61,038 nt of DNA from Coemansia sp. RSA 1804 (Eukaryota; Kickxellomycota; Kickxellomycetes; Kickxellales; Kickxellaceae): positions 1-61,038 of the forward strand of contig JANBTH010000019.1 in assembly GCA_027578815.1 (NCBI GenBank), in the 5' to 3' direction. The translations under genes were made by a program, and so were the position numbers. Below the pieces are notes generated by a model, which had not been told where the DNA came from, searched no databases, and saw only the letters and a program-made list of their open reading frames with translations. This document shows positions 29,188 to 39,562 of the stretch, piece by piece; the stretch's first letter is position 1, and every line of letters begins with the position of its first letter.

Positions 29188-30867
29188 TCAGTAGGTCTCT
29201 GAAACGTCGGGTGCCACATCAAAGTCGCATCCCGTTGATTTCCTAATCTCGTCAACGGTGCATCCAGTTGCAAGCTCGCGCAGGAGGAGCTTCTTGCCAG
29301 GAACAACGTCAAAGACGCATTTGTCTGTTATAATACGGTTGACACACTTGAGACCAGTAAGCGGAAGCGTGCACTGCTTGAGAATCTTGGGCGATCCGTT
29401 CTTGGAGCAGTGGTCCATCGTTACCACGACTTTTGTGTTGGCTGCGGAGACTAAATCCATTGCGCCGCCCATTCCCTTGACCATTTTTCCAGGGATGATC
29501 CAGTTGGCCAAGTCGCCAGATTCCGACACCTCCATGCCGCCCAGGATCGTCAGGTCGAGACGCGAATTGCGGATCATTGCGAATGACGTGTCGCTGGAGA
29601 AGACGGAGCCCCCGTTCTGGACAGTGACTGTCTCTTTTCCGGCGTTGATGAAATCGGGATCAACCTCGCTTTCTCTGGGGAACGGCCCAAGCCCAAGGAT
29701 GCCGTTCTCGCTTTGCAGGTGCACGGTTATTCCAGGAGTAATAAAATTGCTGGCCAGCATTGGCATTCCGATGCCAAGATTGGCGTACATGCCATCCTTG
29801 AACTCGCGTGCAGCACGCTTGATTATCCTGATCCTCTTTTGCATTGACGCTGGCAGACCAGACTCCAGGCCGCCCTCTGCAGTTACCGTGCGCTTCTCGA
29901 TCTTTTTCTCGTAGCCTCCGCCTTGCACGATTCTGTGCACGTGGATTCCGGGGATATGGATCTCGTTTGGCTCTAGCGACCCAACAGGAACTATCTCCTC
30001 TGCTTCGACAACCGTTATCTTGCCAGCAGTTGCCATGGGTGCGTTAAAGTTGTTTGCCGCTCCACGGAACACCAGGTTTCCCAGCTCATCGGCCTTCCAC
30101 GCCTTGACGAGTGCAAAGTCGCCGGTGATACTCCTTTCCTTCAGATATGCACGCCCATCAAACACGCCCACCTCACGTGGAAGGGACTCTATCTCTATGT
30201 AGCCTTCAGGACTGTACTTTATCGGCGTTCCGCCATGCTGGATGGTTGTCCCGTACCCGGTTGCTGTGTAGAATGCCGGAATCCCAGCACCACCAGCACG
30301 CAGTTTCTCCACCAGCGTCCCTTGCGGCACAAACTCTACCTCAAGTTCACCGCCCAGGTACTGGCGGGCAAACTCCTGGTTTTCGCCGACATAGCTGGCC
30401 ACCATGCGCTTTATTTGTCTGGTGTTAAGCAGCTTCCCAAGCGCAACGCCGTCAATTCTACCACTCCAGGATTCTGGGGATTGGGTGATGTCAATATCGG
30501 AGAATTAGTCTTTAGTTTCAAAAGGGTCTTTCACATTACTGTCTATTTTCGTGTCGGGATTCTCTCCTTTCTTTTCGAAAATTGCAGTTTACATCTTTTT
30601 TGCTTACCCTGCGTTGTTTGAAACTGCCGTTATATCCTTGATTTGCGACTTCTCCGCAATAGCGTCAATGAGCTTTTCGGGAACGCCGCAAAGACCAAAT
30701 CCGCCAAAGAGAACCGTGCTTCCTGCAGGGATATCTTCGATAGCCTTCGCCGCCGACGGATAGATTTTGCTAAAACTCCGGTAAAGAAGCTCACGCGAAG
30801 CCGCATAGCAACGCAGGTTTGCTGCTGATGCCAGCGCAGGTACTCTTGTTCTTAGCAGCGTTGCCAT
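29188..30867 (-). CDS. SCOT-family CoA-transferase, copy 2, two exons, 509 aa
   Basis: Exon 1 is 30867-30608 and exon 2 is 30457-29188, joined within a glycine codon (GG/A). The splice restores AVSNNAGIDGVALG, matching AVSNNAGTADYGLG of copy 1. The catalytic glutamate is at about 337 in QSENGILGLGPF. The N-terminus (MATLLRTRVPALASAA) looks like a mitochondrial targeting sequence. The protein is clearly paralogous to copy 1 and has every main block. Divergence is greatest at the N-terminus and between residues 275 and 295. Substrate preference may differ from copy 1; that is inference only. Confidence 0.93.
30458..30607 (-). other. Intron of SCOT copy 2, 150 bases
   Basis: The donor is GTAAGC at 30607 and the acceptor TAG ends at 30458. 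A branch-like CTAAT lies about 60 bases before the acceptor. Removing it joins two frames into one family-length protein. Confidence 0.9.
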
Positions 30868-31452
30868 TGTTTCTATAATTCTTTAATGAGTTTGAATACA
30901 GAAATTCTTTGTTTGGAATAAAAAATATGGAATAACTGAAGAGAAACAAAACAAAGCAAAGATTGTGCTTTCTTTCCTTGCTTCGTGTTCTCAAGCTTGT
31001 ATTCGCTTCAAAGCTGTACGTTTGATTAAAAAAGCAGACTAGCTTTGAGAGCAGCAGGTTCATTCCAGCTGGCAACAAGGAGACGCAACATGCCTTTAGA
31101 CCTTGCGGGCTCCTTTTTTCCCACGAGGTAATCAATATTGATAGCGCAAAATTGCATGAAAACCGTGCAAAGGCCAGTTCTGTCATCCCTCCACTCCAAC
31201 CAAATTTCGCGCATTCAGCGATTTCATCGGCGCAATTGCTTTTATCTTTCTTTCTGAAGCGCGTGACCGTGTGAAATGTCGCGACATTTCCTTTTATTCT
31301 GTTTCTGGCGACGATGCTTTAAGACATTGTAGATAAGGTTGGTTTCCACGAAAAATATAAAGTCACCCGCTACAGAGGCCCGATAACAACCAAGGATTGC
31401 TCGATATCCAGGCCAGCAAACCAGAGAGAACACTTGTTTCTGGAAGCAGCTG
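30868..31452. other. Intergenic region, SCOT copy 2 promoter
   Basis: It contains A/T-rich sequence next to the SCOT start and the 3' flank of the JmjC gene. Short frames here have no recognisable family. Confidence 0.45.
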
Positions 31453-32856
31453 CTAGAACCACATGCTCACGCTCATGCTAGCGCTGAGCGACCGCACATA
31501 GTGCCACCAGTGCGGCTACACATAAATGGAAAATAGAAAACTCAATTGGAAATCTTTGACGTTAGAGTGGGCTGTTTCTTCTGAATAGTCTTCTTTTATC
31601 GAAGCAGAGCATGTGGCACTTACTGGTATGTAAAGAAGATCTCCTGGTCTGACTATGCACTCAAGGTAGCTTGTCTGGGCGAATAAAGGAAACCGCTCAT
31701 AATCAGGCGAGTCTATATCGACTTGGCTTGTATTTTCCAGCTGAGAACCACTGTCGTACGGATAAAGACGCGAGGACTGGTCTGGATGAAACAGCCTAAA
31801 GTATTTAAACCCAAACACCTGGGCAAACAGATTATCATAGCGGTCATAGTGCAAAGGAGAAATCGTGTGTTTAGGCCCAAGCCATATATTGACCAAAGTA
31901 TCGCTATCTGCCTCGTAGAACTTGGAATCCAGTAGCCGCCTGCCTGTTTCCACTTGAGTGTAATCCGGTAACCAAAAGTCGCGTTTTAGACGATACGCTT
32001 GACTCAGCAGATCATGCTGGGCCAAGTAGCCTATCTGGTCTTTGCTGCGGTGACCATTAGCTGAGGGATATATTACGCTGTCGAGAAACTCGCCAAATGG
32101 CAAAAGTTTCATGGTCCAGTCGCCTTGCGTATAACTTGGCCCAATTTCAACAGGCACAAGCCGATGGTGGCCAACGGCTTCGCGCAAGTACTCAAGATTG
32201 CTCCACTTTCTACAAGTCAGTGCTGGCCACGATGGCACTGCATTTTCGATAATAAACGGCTGAGAACTGCTGGGATCTGCAATCGTGCTCTGGAATGTAA
32301 AAATGCACATATCTTCTACGGAGTAGCTTCTAACCGGATGGTGCAGCTCGGGCAAGTCGTCAGGAACACTCTCAGATATCTCTCTCGACACTTTCGAAAC
32401 AGCAGTCTTTGGGTATCTGCTTTCTATCCACCCAGTTACCTTGTGCATCCAGCATAGAATTGGTTTAGATGGGCGACATGTAACAATAGCCCGGTCTATA
32501 TCGTTCAGGGCTGACAACTGTCGTTCGGGGTGGGGTTCGAAGAGCGTAAGACACTCGAGACCCTCAGCTAGAGCCAGGATGGCTAGTATGTGGACTCCTT
32601 CTGAATCCTTGTCATTTTCAGCTGCCGAGCGGCTTGTAATAAAGCCATACATTCGAGCAAATAACGCTTTTCCGTCAGCTTCAGACATGTCACAGCATGT
32701 TTTGTGGGGTTGCGTGTCAAGATCGAAGCTGTTTTCAATATTCTGCAATACCAGAGAAAGCTCCTTTATCGTTGCCTGGTGGGCATCGTGGCATGCACAA
32801 CCAGCGGCTTCTCTTTTTAGAAATACCAACAACTCTTTTAGTGTGTCGGAAGACAT
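31453..32856 (-). CDS. JmjC-domain oxygenase, JMJD5/KDM8-like, two exons, 431 aa
   Basis: Exon 1 is 32856-31624 and exon 2 is 31515-31453. The JmjC core has the iron ligands H336 and D338 (SPLHYDRYDN). Exon 2 supplies the third, H416, in HWWHYVRSL, directly after GDLLYIP. The order and the FFI-like segments (PFIIENAVPSWPAL, LVPVEIGPSYT) match JMJD5, an Fe(II)/2-oxoglutarate enzyme reported to hydroxylate or cleave at arginine or lysine residues; the substrate here is unknown. The first 180 residues are helical, as in that family. Without splicing the frame runs into non-homologous sequence and loses H416. The ATG at 32856 is chosen over a non-ATG hydrophobic extension. Confidence 0.9.
31516..31623 (-). 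other. Intron of the JmjC gene, 108 bases
   Basis: The donor GTAAGTG starts at 31623 and the acceptor TGTGTAG ends at 31516; a CTCTAAC branch-like word lies inside. The phase is zero, between CCA and CCG codons. Confidence 0.9.
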
Positions 32857-33069
32857 GGCAAAGTAGAAGTAGAACGACGGTTGCAAAAATAACAACAATA
32901 ACACACCTTGTTATTTGGAGTTTCTACTATATCAACTTATAAGGTCATGCCCAAATTTAAGAAATCTACATTACTTAACTAAAAGCAGGTCATCCTCACG
33001 TGTTATATATTTTCATATAGCATTGGAAACTAACCAAAAATGCTAAAAAAAAAAAGGATACCTCGCTTG

Positions 33070-35796
33070 TTACGCGCGTGCTAACACCTCCGAAGAGTCA
33101 ACATCCATCAGACCAGAACCCTTTTCTTCATGTTCTTCTTCGTCTTGTTCTTCTGAATTTTCAGCAAGCTCGCTGTCATTCTCGTCAAAGCTGGCAAACA
33201 CATCCTGCATTGTGATGTCGCCGCTCTCTTCCTTTTCAGCCTCAGCTTGCTGCTTTCCTTGCACAAGCAGATAGTCGAGGGTATAATGGTTCTTGTCGCA
33301 GGTGGTCCCAATGTCCTGGTGCAGACGAGTGACTCCGCGCTGCAGCGTACGCAGAACTGGCTGCAGAGCAACAGATCTTGTCTTGACAAATACCCCGTGG
33401 TTTGACAAAAGTCCCGAGATCCACCGCAGATGGAACTCTAGCAGCTGACTCGACTCGATGATGCTCGCAATAAACTTGAGAAGCCGTTCGAGATAGGCTT
33501 CTGGGAAATCCTTTGTAAGCAACGCAACATCCAGGGGCGGAATCGACTGGTAGACCTCGCGAATCAAGTAGTTCTCGTTCAGTCTAAAGGCATTGACAAG
33601 TGCTCGCAGATAGTCGCCCTTGCGTGCAAGATCGCGCACAGTATCGGGCGTTACATCCTCGTCAAGCTCATAGGGATCAAATACCATATTATCGTCAAGC
33701 GAATAAATAAGCAACCCCTCGGTGGATGCCGCAGCCCACTGACGGCCCGTTGGAGAGAACCTCAGAGCCCGTGCACGCACCTCTGGCTTAAGCAGACGGT
33801 TGGACTTGTCGCCTGACCTGACGCCAGGAAGGCTTCTATCAACATGCTTTTCAGTGTCGCTGTCGATTCCATCAGAATCAATTAGATCTGCTGGACCAGC
33901 TTCGGTCATGAGCTTTGAGTTGAGCTTCTCCTGCACGCCATCTAGCGACTGGTTCATTGATATCTGGAACTTTCGCAGCAAGATCCCCGATTGGCGGTCA
34001 TAGAGGCAAATGTACTTGCTGTTCCCGCCGCCCAGCACAGCAGTACCGTCTGCAGAATAGCACAGAGTGCTAAAGCTTTTTCCCGACGAGCTGTTTGCCG
34101 CGGTACGACGGTCGTTTGCTTTGCGGCCACCAGAAATATCCCGCCTGCCTTCAATGCTGCCTGTGGACTCTGCCTTTGCAACGTCCCAAAAGTGGATCTG
34201 GCCATCTAGCGTTGACGCGCAGATCTCCTTTCCATCCGGTCTGTACGCAATTGCCATCACCTCGTGGCTGTGCGTAAGCTGCTCAACGGTCTTTGACCTG
34301 TCAAAGATGTCCCACAGACGCACAGTATTGTCCCAAGAGCCCGAGGCTAAGGACAAGCCATCGGCACGAAACGCAAGCGCACTGATTGGGCCCTCGTGGC
34401 CGCTCAGCACATCGAGGAGTTTTCCCGTTTGCATGCTCCACATGTAGATCTCAAAGGTGTCTTGGCAGCCAGCACAGACAATCTCACCGCTTGGATCAAC
34501 GGCCAAACTGGTGAACTGGACGGGCGTTGGCGACGTAAAGATTCGGAAGTTGCGGTAGCGCACAAGGTCGTAGGCACGCACGGTGCCGTCAAGCGATGCG
34601 GAGAGGAAGACCTGGTTCCCCTTTGTGAACTGCACTGCAGTCACAGCGCTTGAATGCTCGGTAAACGTTATAAAGCAGTACCCTGTAAGTGCGTTCCACA
34701 CTTTGACCTTTGCATCGTCTCCGCCAGTGGCTATGTACTGTCCGTCGCCCGAGTACGCAATGCACGACATGTCGTAGAAATGACCCTGCTGCTTGAGCAC
34801 ATACGTCTCGCTTTGCCACTCCCAGACCAAGAGCTGCCCAAGTTTGGACGACCCAAATGCCAGCCATTCTCCCGATGGGTTGATTGCAACGGTGTTGATC
34901 GCCTTGCGCGAGATCGACAGCGAATGGATCTTGTTGAAATCGGGCATCTCCCAAATCCCGAACACTCCGTTTGTGAAGCCAAGGACAAGAAGCTGGGTGC
35001 TTGGGTTGAATGCAGCACTCTGCACCTTTGCCGTCTGCATTGTGTAGTGGCGGCTTTCGGTGAACCATATGGTGCGCATCAGATTGCCTTCGTCGTCGCG
35101 CGGAAACTCGCCAAACGTCAGGTTCTCCTCAACACCAAAGGGCCTAAAGCGCCGAACACACACGGCGCCATCGGTACTGACAGTGTAGATCGCACGCATG
35201 TCCTTGGAAAACCACGCACCAACAACCGCATACCTATGTCCCGAAAGCGTTGTCTGCTCAAAGCCATCGATCTTGCTGACCGAGAATATTTTTGTCGTCA
35301 TGTCCTTTGACGATGCCAAGAAGAACCGCGAGTCTGGCGACCAGCTAATGTGCGTGATGTCGTCATAATGGCCAGTGAACTTCCGGTGAAGCTCAAACGG
35401 TGCAAACTCGCGAGTCAGTCCAGGCGATCTCCACACCTCGACGTTGCGGCCGAGTCCAACGGCAAAGTACGCCCCATCGGGCGAAAACTGAATATCGCGC
35501 ACTTTATCTTTCAGATTAAAGTAGTTCAGAACACTGCGTTTGCGGAAGTTGACCAGAACGGTCTGTCCAAGCTCGTCGATCGAGAGAAGCAGGTTTCCGT
35601 TTGGCGATAAAACAATTCTGCGGATGTCGCGCTTGTTCTCAAAGGGCAGAGTCTCCGTTCGGTTATTCACAAGATCAAACACCGTTACGCGGTTGCCCAC
35701 TGGGCTCAAGACCGAGTTTCCATCGGGCGTGAACACAAGGTTCCCTTTTTTGTAGACTGTACCGCAAAGGTTTGAGAATTTAAAGCTGGTCTTCAT
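33070..35796 (-). CDS. PWP2: PWP2/UTP1, U3 snoRNP (UTP-B) WD40 protein, 908 aa
   Basis: PWP2 is a core subunit of the UTP-B module of the small-subunit processome and acts in 18S rRNA maturation in the nucleolus. The N-terminus (MKTSFKFSNLCGTVYKKGNLVFTPDG, in parts) is diagnostic. WD40 repeats fill residues 10 to about 690, as two propellers, with many GH-WD dipeptides (SGHRYAVVGAWF, GSWDNTVRLWD). The Utp12-type helical domain is at about 730-850, and the tail is acidic (EEQDEEEHEEK). Length matches yeast and animal PWP2. It is divergent from SGT1, with 524 bases between the starts. Confidence 0.96.
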   Translation of the reverse strand: MKTSFKFSNLCGTVYKKGNLVFTPDGNSVLSPVGNRVTVFDLVNNRTETLPFENKRDIRRIVLSPNGNLLLSIDELGQTVLVNFRKRSVLNYFNLKDKVRDIQFSPDGAYFAVGLGRNVEVWRSPGLTREFAPFELHRKFTGHYDDITHISWSPDSRFFLASSKDMTTKIFSVSKIDGFEQTTLSGHRYAVVGAWFSKDMRAIYTVSTDGAVCVRRFRPFGVEENLTFGEFPRDDEGNLMRTIWFTESRHYTMQTAKVQSAAFNPSTQLLVLGFTNGVFGIWEMPDFNKIHSLSISRKAINTVAINPSGEWLAFGSSKLGQLLVWEWQSETYVLKQQGHFYDMSCIAYSGDGQYIATGGDDAKVKVWNALTGYCFITFTEHSSAVTAVQFTKGNQVFLSASLDGTVRAYDLVRYRNFRIFTSPTPVQFTSLAVDPSGEIVCAGCQDTFEIYMWSMQTGKLLDVLSGHEGPISALAFRADGLSLASGSWDNTVRLWDIFDRSKTVEQLTHSHEVMAIAYRPDGKEICASTLDGQIHFWDVAKAESTGSIEGRRDISGGRKANDRRTAANSSSGKSFSTLCYSADGTAVLGGGNSKYICLYDRQSGILLRKFQISMNQSLDGVQEKLNSKLMTEAGPADLIDSDGIDSDTEKHVDRSLPGVRSGDKSNRLLKPEVRARALRFSPTGRQWAAASTEGLLIYSLDDNMVFDPYELDEDVTPDTVRDLARKGDYLRALVNAFRLNENYLIREVYQSIPPLDVALLTKDFPEAYLERLLKFIASIIESSQLLEFHLRWISGLLSNHGVFVKTRSVALQPVLRTLQRGVTRLHQDIGTTCDKNHYTLDYLLVQGKQQAEAEKEESGDITMQDVFASFDENDSELAENSEEQDEEEHEEKGSGLMDVDSSEVLARA

Positions 35797-36320
35797 GAGA
35801 TAGTTTTTGTTCTAGAGAAAAGAGGTATTATATATAAACTGGACAGCTGGTGTTCTATAACTTGAAGAGAGAAAATGGATGAACAAGGGGTGTTGAAGAG
35901 AGAAAATAACAAAACTCTGGGCAAAGGTTAAAGCAAAAAAATAGTGAAAATTTGATTCATTGAGGACAAATAAAAAATATGGATAAATCTGATCAGAAGC
36001 TTTGATTCGAAGAGCTGCTGGATTTGGGGTCTGCAAAAGGGTCAGAATTGACAAGCATGCTCTTTTGCAGCAAGATGTTCGACAGCTTTCTATTGCAGCT
36101 TTTAAGAAAAAGAGAGAGAAATGGAGCAGAAGCGCATAAAGAAACCTGATTCTTTGGTATGGGGCACTTAAAAGAGTAGAACGAGTGTAGTCCTTCGCTT
36201 CGTTTCTCTTTTGCTCTTTCAAATATCTACATTTTCATACATTTTCCCCCTTTTTATAATTCTTTCATTGTTTTTTACTGTTGTTAGCCTAAAAGCTGTT
36301 ACATTACCAGCACAGGAGAA
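35797..36320. promoter_or_regulatory. Divergent promoter region, PWP2 and SGT1
   Basis: 524 A/T-rich bases separate the two start codons. A pyrimidine-rich leader (36200-36270) precedes SGT1 and a TATA-like run (tattatatataaa, about 35826) lies near PWP2. Confidence 0.45.
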
Positions 36321-37379
36321 ATGTCACAAAAGGCAGCAAGCAAGAGTGCAGCAAAGATGCTGTTCCAGCAGGCAAACGAAGCCTACTTTGACGACGAATT
36401 CGAGCAGGCAGAGTCGCTGTTCACACAGGCAATAGCATCGGACAGCAGCGTGGGCGACTACTACCTCAAGCGTGCCCAGGTGCGTGCCAAACTCGATAAC
36501 ATTTCCGAAGCGGCCAAGGACGCTGGAAAGGCGGCCGACCTCACAGCAAACAAAACCGAGCATCTCCGTCAGTACTTTAAGGCGCTGTATTTGCACGGCA
36601 AGTGGTCATATGAGCTGAAGCAGTACGACGATGCCGCCGAGTCTCTGCGTAAGGCTGCGACCATCAACCCGTCCCATGAGGAAATCAAGGAGCTCTTGGC
36701 GAAGACAGAGCCCTTGACCACGCCAAAGCCCGAGCCCGTCGCTAGCGCTCCAGCCGGTGATGCGACAGCGGGTAGTGATCAGGCCTCTGTGTCTGTTCCA
36801 CCGCGCCCACAGGTGCGCCACGAGTGGTACCAGAACGACAACTTTGTCATCATTGAGGTGTTTATCAAGCGCGTGCAGAAGGACACTGCCGCCATCGACA
36901 TCCACAAGAAGTCGGTGTCGGTCTCGGTGAAGATGCCTACTGGATCCGAGAACAACTTTGAGTTTGACCCGCTCATGCACGAGATTGTGCCAGCGGAGTC
37001 AACATTTGAGATCCTTAGCACGAAGATTGAGATCCGCTTGAAGAAGGCGTCCTCCGGCAAAAAATGGGATCATCTGGAGGAGTCAGAGGAGCAGCAGAGC
37101 AAACTGACCTCGCTCGGGACATCGCGCAAGGGAATTTCATGGGACACGATTGCTGCGGACGCAGAAAAGGAGGCAGGCCTCAAGCCCAGCGAGCAGGGTG
37201 TCAACCAGCTGTTCCAGTCAATCTACAAGGATGCCGACGAAGACACTCGCCGTGCAATGATGAAGAGCTACATCGAGAGCAATGGCACGGCCCTGAGCAC
37301 CGACTGGAGCAGCGTGAAGAAGGGTCCTGTCGAGACTGTTCCTCCTACTGACACCGTCGCCAAGCCTTTTTCGAGATAA
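36321..37379 (+). CDS. SGT1: SGT1 co-chaperone (TPR-CS-SGS), 352 aa
   Basis: Three domains appear in the family order. The TPR domain is at about 1-125 (LFQQANEAYFDDEFEQAESLF). The CS domain is at about 168-255 (RHEWYQNDNFVIIEVFIK to TKIEIRLKKA, in parts). The C-terminal SGS domain is at about 275-345 and ends in DEDTRRAMMKSYIESNGTAL. SGT1 links HSP90 to Skp1/SCF ubiquitin ligases and is needed for kinetochore assembly in yeast. The ATG at 36321 follows a pyrimidine-rich leader, and no intron is needed. Confidence 0.96.
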   Translation: MSQKAASKSAAKMLFQQANEAYFDDEFEQAESLFTQAIASDSSVGDYYLKRAQVRAKLDNISEAAKDAGKAADLTANKTEHLRQYFKALYLHGKWSYELKQYDDAAESLRKAATINPSHEEIKELLAKTEPLTTPKPEPVASAPAGDATAGSDQASVSVPPRPQVRHEWYQNDNFVIIEVFIKRVQKDTAAIDIHKKSVSVSVKMPTGSENNFEFDPLMHEIVPAESTFEILSTKIEIRLKKASSGKKWDHLEESEEQQSKLTSLGTSRKGISWDTIAADAEKEAGLKPSEQGVNQLFQSIYKDADEDTRRAMMKSYIESNGTALSTDWSSVKKGPVETVPPTDTVAKPFSR

Positions 37380-37970
37380 GCGCGATTAGAGAAGAGGAAA
37401 GGGGATTTTATATAAATTCTTTGCTAGTTCCTCTTCTGTGACGCCATTATTTTATTCTTTTGTTCTCTGTTTATTTTTACAGAAAAGTGTGAAAATCCAT
37501 CAAAGTTATGCGTATCCACTCTACAACCGTGGAATTGAGATGAAGATGTAGTAGGTTTAGAAGGCCATCATTGTACTCTCTATAAAGCGCAAAGTAACCG
37601 AAATGCCACCACAGGAAGGGGAAAAGAAACGTCAGCACACATGATATAATTGTTTTGATTGCCTGATCACAGATCAGAATGCGTGTTAATCAATCTATCC
37701 TTTTCCTTTTTGAAAGGTGCTTGCGTGGACAAACCTCAAAATAACCAACAGAGCGTCCAACCTTTAACCAATTAGCCAGCACGCAGATTCTCTTCTCTGC
37801 TCTGTAACGCAACCATTCTCTTGTCATTTATTTAGTAGTCGTCACATCGTCTGCGTGTGTTTTTCTTTTTTCTATATCCATTTACCACATTAGAAGGAAA
37901 AGGTTCTGGTGCTTTTTGTCTTCTTTCTCTTTCTCTGCCGTCAAGACCTGTAAAAGACAATCAAGTAGCA
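37380..37970. other. Intergenic region, RPN11 promoter
   Basis: It contains the SGT1 3' flank and, at 37850-37955, a long pyrimidine-rich tract just before the RPN11 start. No gene or RNA was recognised. Confidence 0.45.
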
Positions 37971-38891
37971 ATGGATTTTCCACAGTACATGGGAATGGGC
38001 GGGCAGGGAGCCGATCTGCACGAGACGCAAATGCCAGACAATTCCGAAACAATCCAAATATCGTCGCTCGCGCTTCTAAAAATGCTAAAGCACGGACGGG
38101 CAGGCGTGCCGATGGAAGTGATGGGGCTTATGCTTGGAGATTTTGTGGACGACTATACGGTTCGCGTGTTAGATGTATTTGCAATGCCGCAGTCGGGAAC
38201 AAGTGTCTCTGTGGAGGCGATAGACGAGGCGTACCAGACGTCGATGATGGAAATGCTGAGGCAGACGGGACGCGTCGAGTCTGTGGTCGGCTGGTACCAC
38301 TCGCATCCCGGGTTCGGGTGTTGGCTTTCAAGCGTCGATATAAACACGCAGCAGTTGTTCGAGAAACTCACTAGCAGGGCGGTGGCCGTTGTTATTGATC
38401 CGATCCAGTCGGTCCGTGGCAAGGTTGTCATCGATGCGTTCCGCTTGATCAACCCGACGGCAGCAATGACTGGCATGGAGCCCAGACAGTCGACGTCGAA
38501 CATTGGGCAGCTGCACAAGCCCAGCATCCAGGCGCTGGTGCATGGGCTTAACAGACAGTACTACTCGATGGCCATCGACTACAGGAAGAATGAGCTGGAG
38601 GAGAAGATGCTGCTGAATCTGAACAAGAAGCAGTGGTCGCACGGAATGACCCTGACTAACTTTAGCACGCATTGCGAAGGGAACAAGACGGCAGTCGAGA
38701 GCATGCTCAGACTGGCCGAGTCGTACACCAAGTCCGTTCAGGAGGAGCAGAAGCTGACCGCAGAGGAGCTAAAGACCCGCCATGTCGGCAAGCAGGATCC
38801 AAAGCGGCACTTGCAGGTCACTGTTGAGGAGGTCATGGGCAACAACATTGTGCAGTCGTTGGGAACAGCAATCGATGAGCAAGCGTTGTAG
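37971..38891 (+). CDS. RPN11: 26S proteasome deubiquitinase subunit Rpn11, 306 aa
   Basis: The JAMM zinc-protease motif is complete: the glutamate at about 49 (VPMEVMGLMLG) and H110, H112 and D123 in WYHSHPGFGCWLSSVD. Rpn11 removes ubiquitin chains as substrates enter the proteasome lid. The N-terminal MDFPQYMGMG resembles other Rpn11 proteins, which supports the ATG at 37971 over in-frame leader sequence. The C-terminus (NNIVQSLGTAIDEQAL) is near family length. It is a single exon. Confidence 0.97.
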   Translation: MDFPQYMGMGGQGADLHETQMPDNSETIQISSLALLKMLKHGRAGVPMEVMGLMLGDFVDDYTVRVLDVFAMPQSGTSVSVEAIDEAYQTSMMEMLRQTGRVESVVGWYHSHPGFGCWLSSVDINTQQLFEKLTSRAVAVVIDPIQSVRGKVVIDAFRLINPTAAMTGMEPRQSTSNIGQLHKPSIQALVHGLNRQYYSMAIDYRKNELEEKMLLNLNKKQWSHGMTLTNFSTHCEGNKTAVESMLRLAESYTKSVQEEQKLTAEELKTRHVGKQDPKRHLQVTVEEVMGNNIVQSLGTAIDEQAL

Positions 38892-39127
38892 TGTCGGTTA
38901 GTTAGCTGTTCGTTTAAGCCAAATGGTCTTGGGCTTTCTTTTTCCTTTATTTTTACTAAAAAAAACCCCCCGTTATTGACTTTTGCCGCGATGGTAAGAA
39001 CAAAGCAGAGTAACAGACATACCGTATATTGCAACAATGGAGTATTGAATGAAAGATAAAAAGAAAAACTACAGAAACGGCAGCAACAAAAAGAGTATGG
39101 ATATGGAATAAAGACACATCGTTAAGC

Positions 39128-39562
39128 TCAAGCCACTTGGTAGACAGGCGAGTAGCGCTGGTCGTCGGCTAGTCTGTCAACAGAGAGGCGATCAAGCTTT
39201 TCGAAAAAGCCCTGGATATCGCTAGCACGCCGTTCAATCCTTGGCAGGCAGTCCTGGTTGGAGAATCTCAGTCGGCTCATTCTGTTAAGCGCAGAGGCCA
39301 GCTGTGCCGCCTGTATGTCGCGCTTTTTCGCCGACGACAATACTACTCGCTGGGACTCCATAGACGCTGACACCTGAGACCGCGTGTGCCGCAGGATAAT
39401 GTCCTCCAGCTCCGACTCTCTCTGCTCCAGGCTGCATTGCGGCTGACTGTTTATGGCGGCACCTGGCGACAGAAGCAGTGCGCGCGAGTTCGAGGACTCT
39501 GCTGAAACAAGCGAGTCCTGGCTGCACGCCGCCGAGTTGACACCATGGTATATCAAAACCAT
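39128..39562 (-). CDS. Small helical orphan protein, 144 aa
   Basis: The ATG-started frame has a Ser-rich first 45 residues and then a long amphipathic helical stretch (about 46-130: EQRESELEDIIL, RDIQAAQLASAL, IQGFFEKLDRL). It could be a small coiled-coil subunit of a larger complex, such as those of trafficking or kinetochore assemblies, but no motif settles this. The position just behind RPN11 on the opposite strand and the G/C-leaning third positions make it a plausible gene. Confidence 0.5.
   Translation of the reverse strand: MVLIYHGVNSAACSQDSLVSAESSNSRALLLSPGAAINSQPQCSLEQRESELEDIILRHTRSQVSASMESQRVVLSSAKKRDIQAAQLASALNRMSRLRFSNQDCLPRIERRASDIQGFFEKLDRLSVDRLADDQRYSPVYQVA

Noticed and set aside
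37590..37620. Proteasome-type control element (GGTGGCA on the minus strand) before RPN11
   Set aside because: Only seven bases match, the orientation and distance (about 360 bases) are unhelpful, and the regulator is known from ascomycete yeasts.
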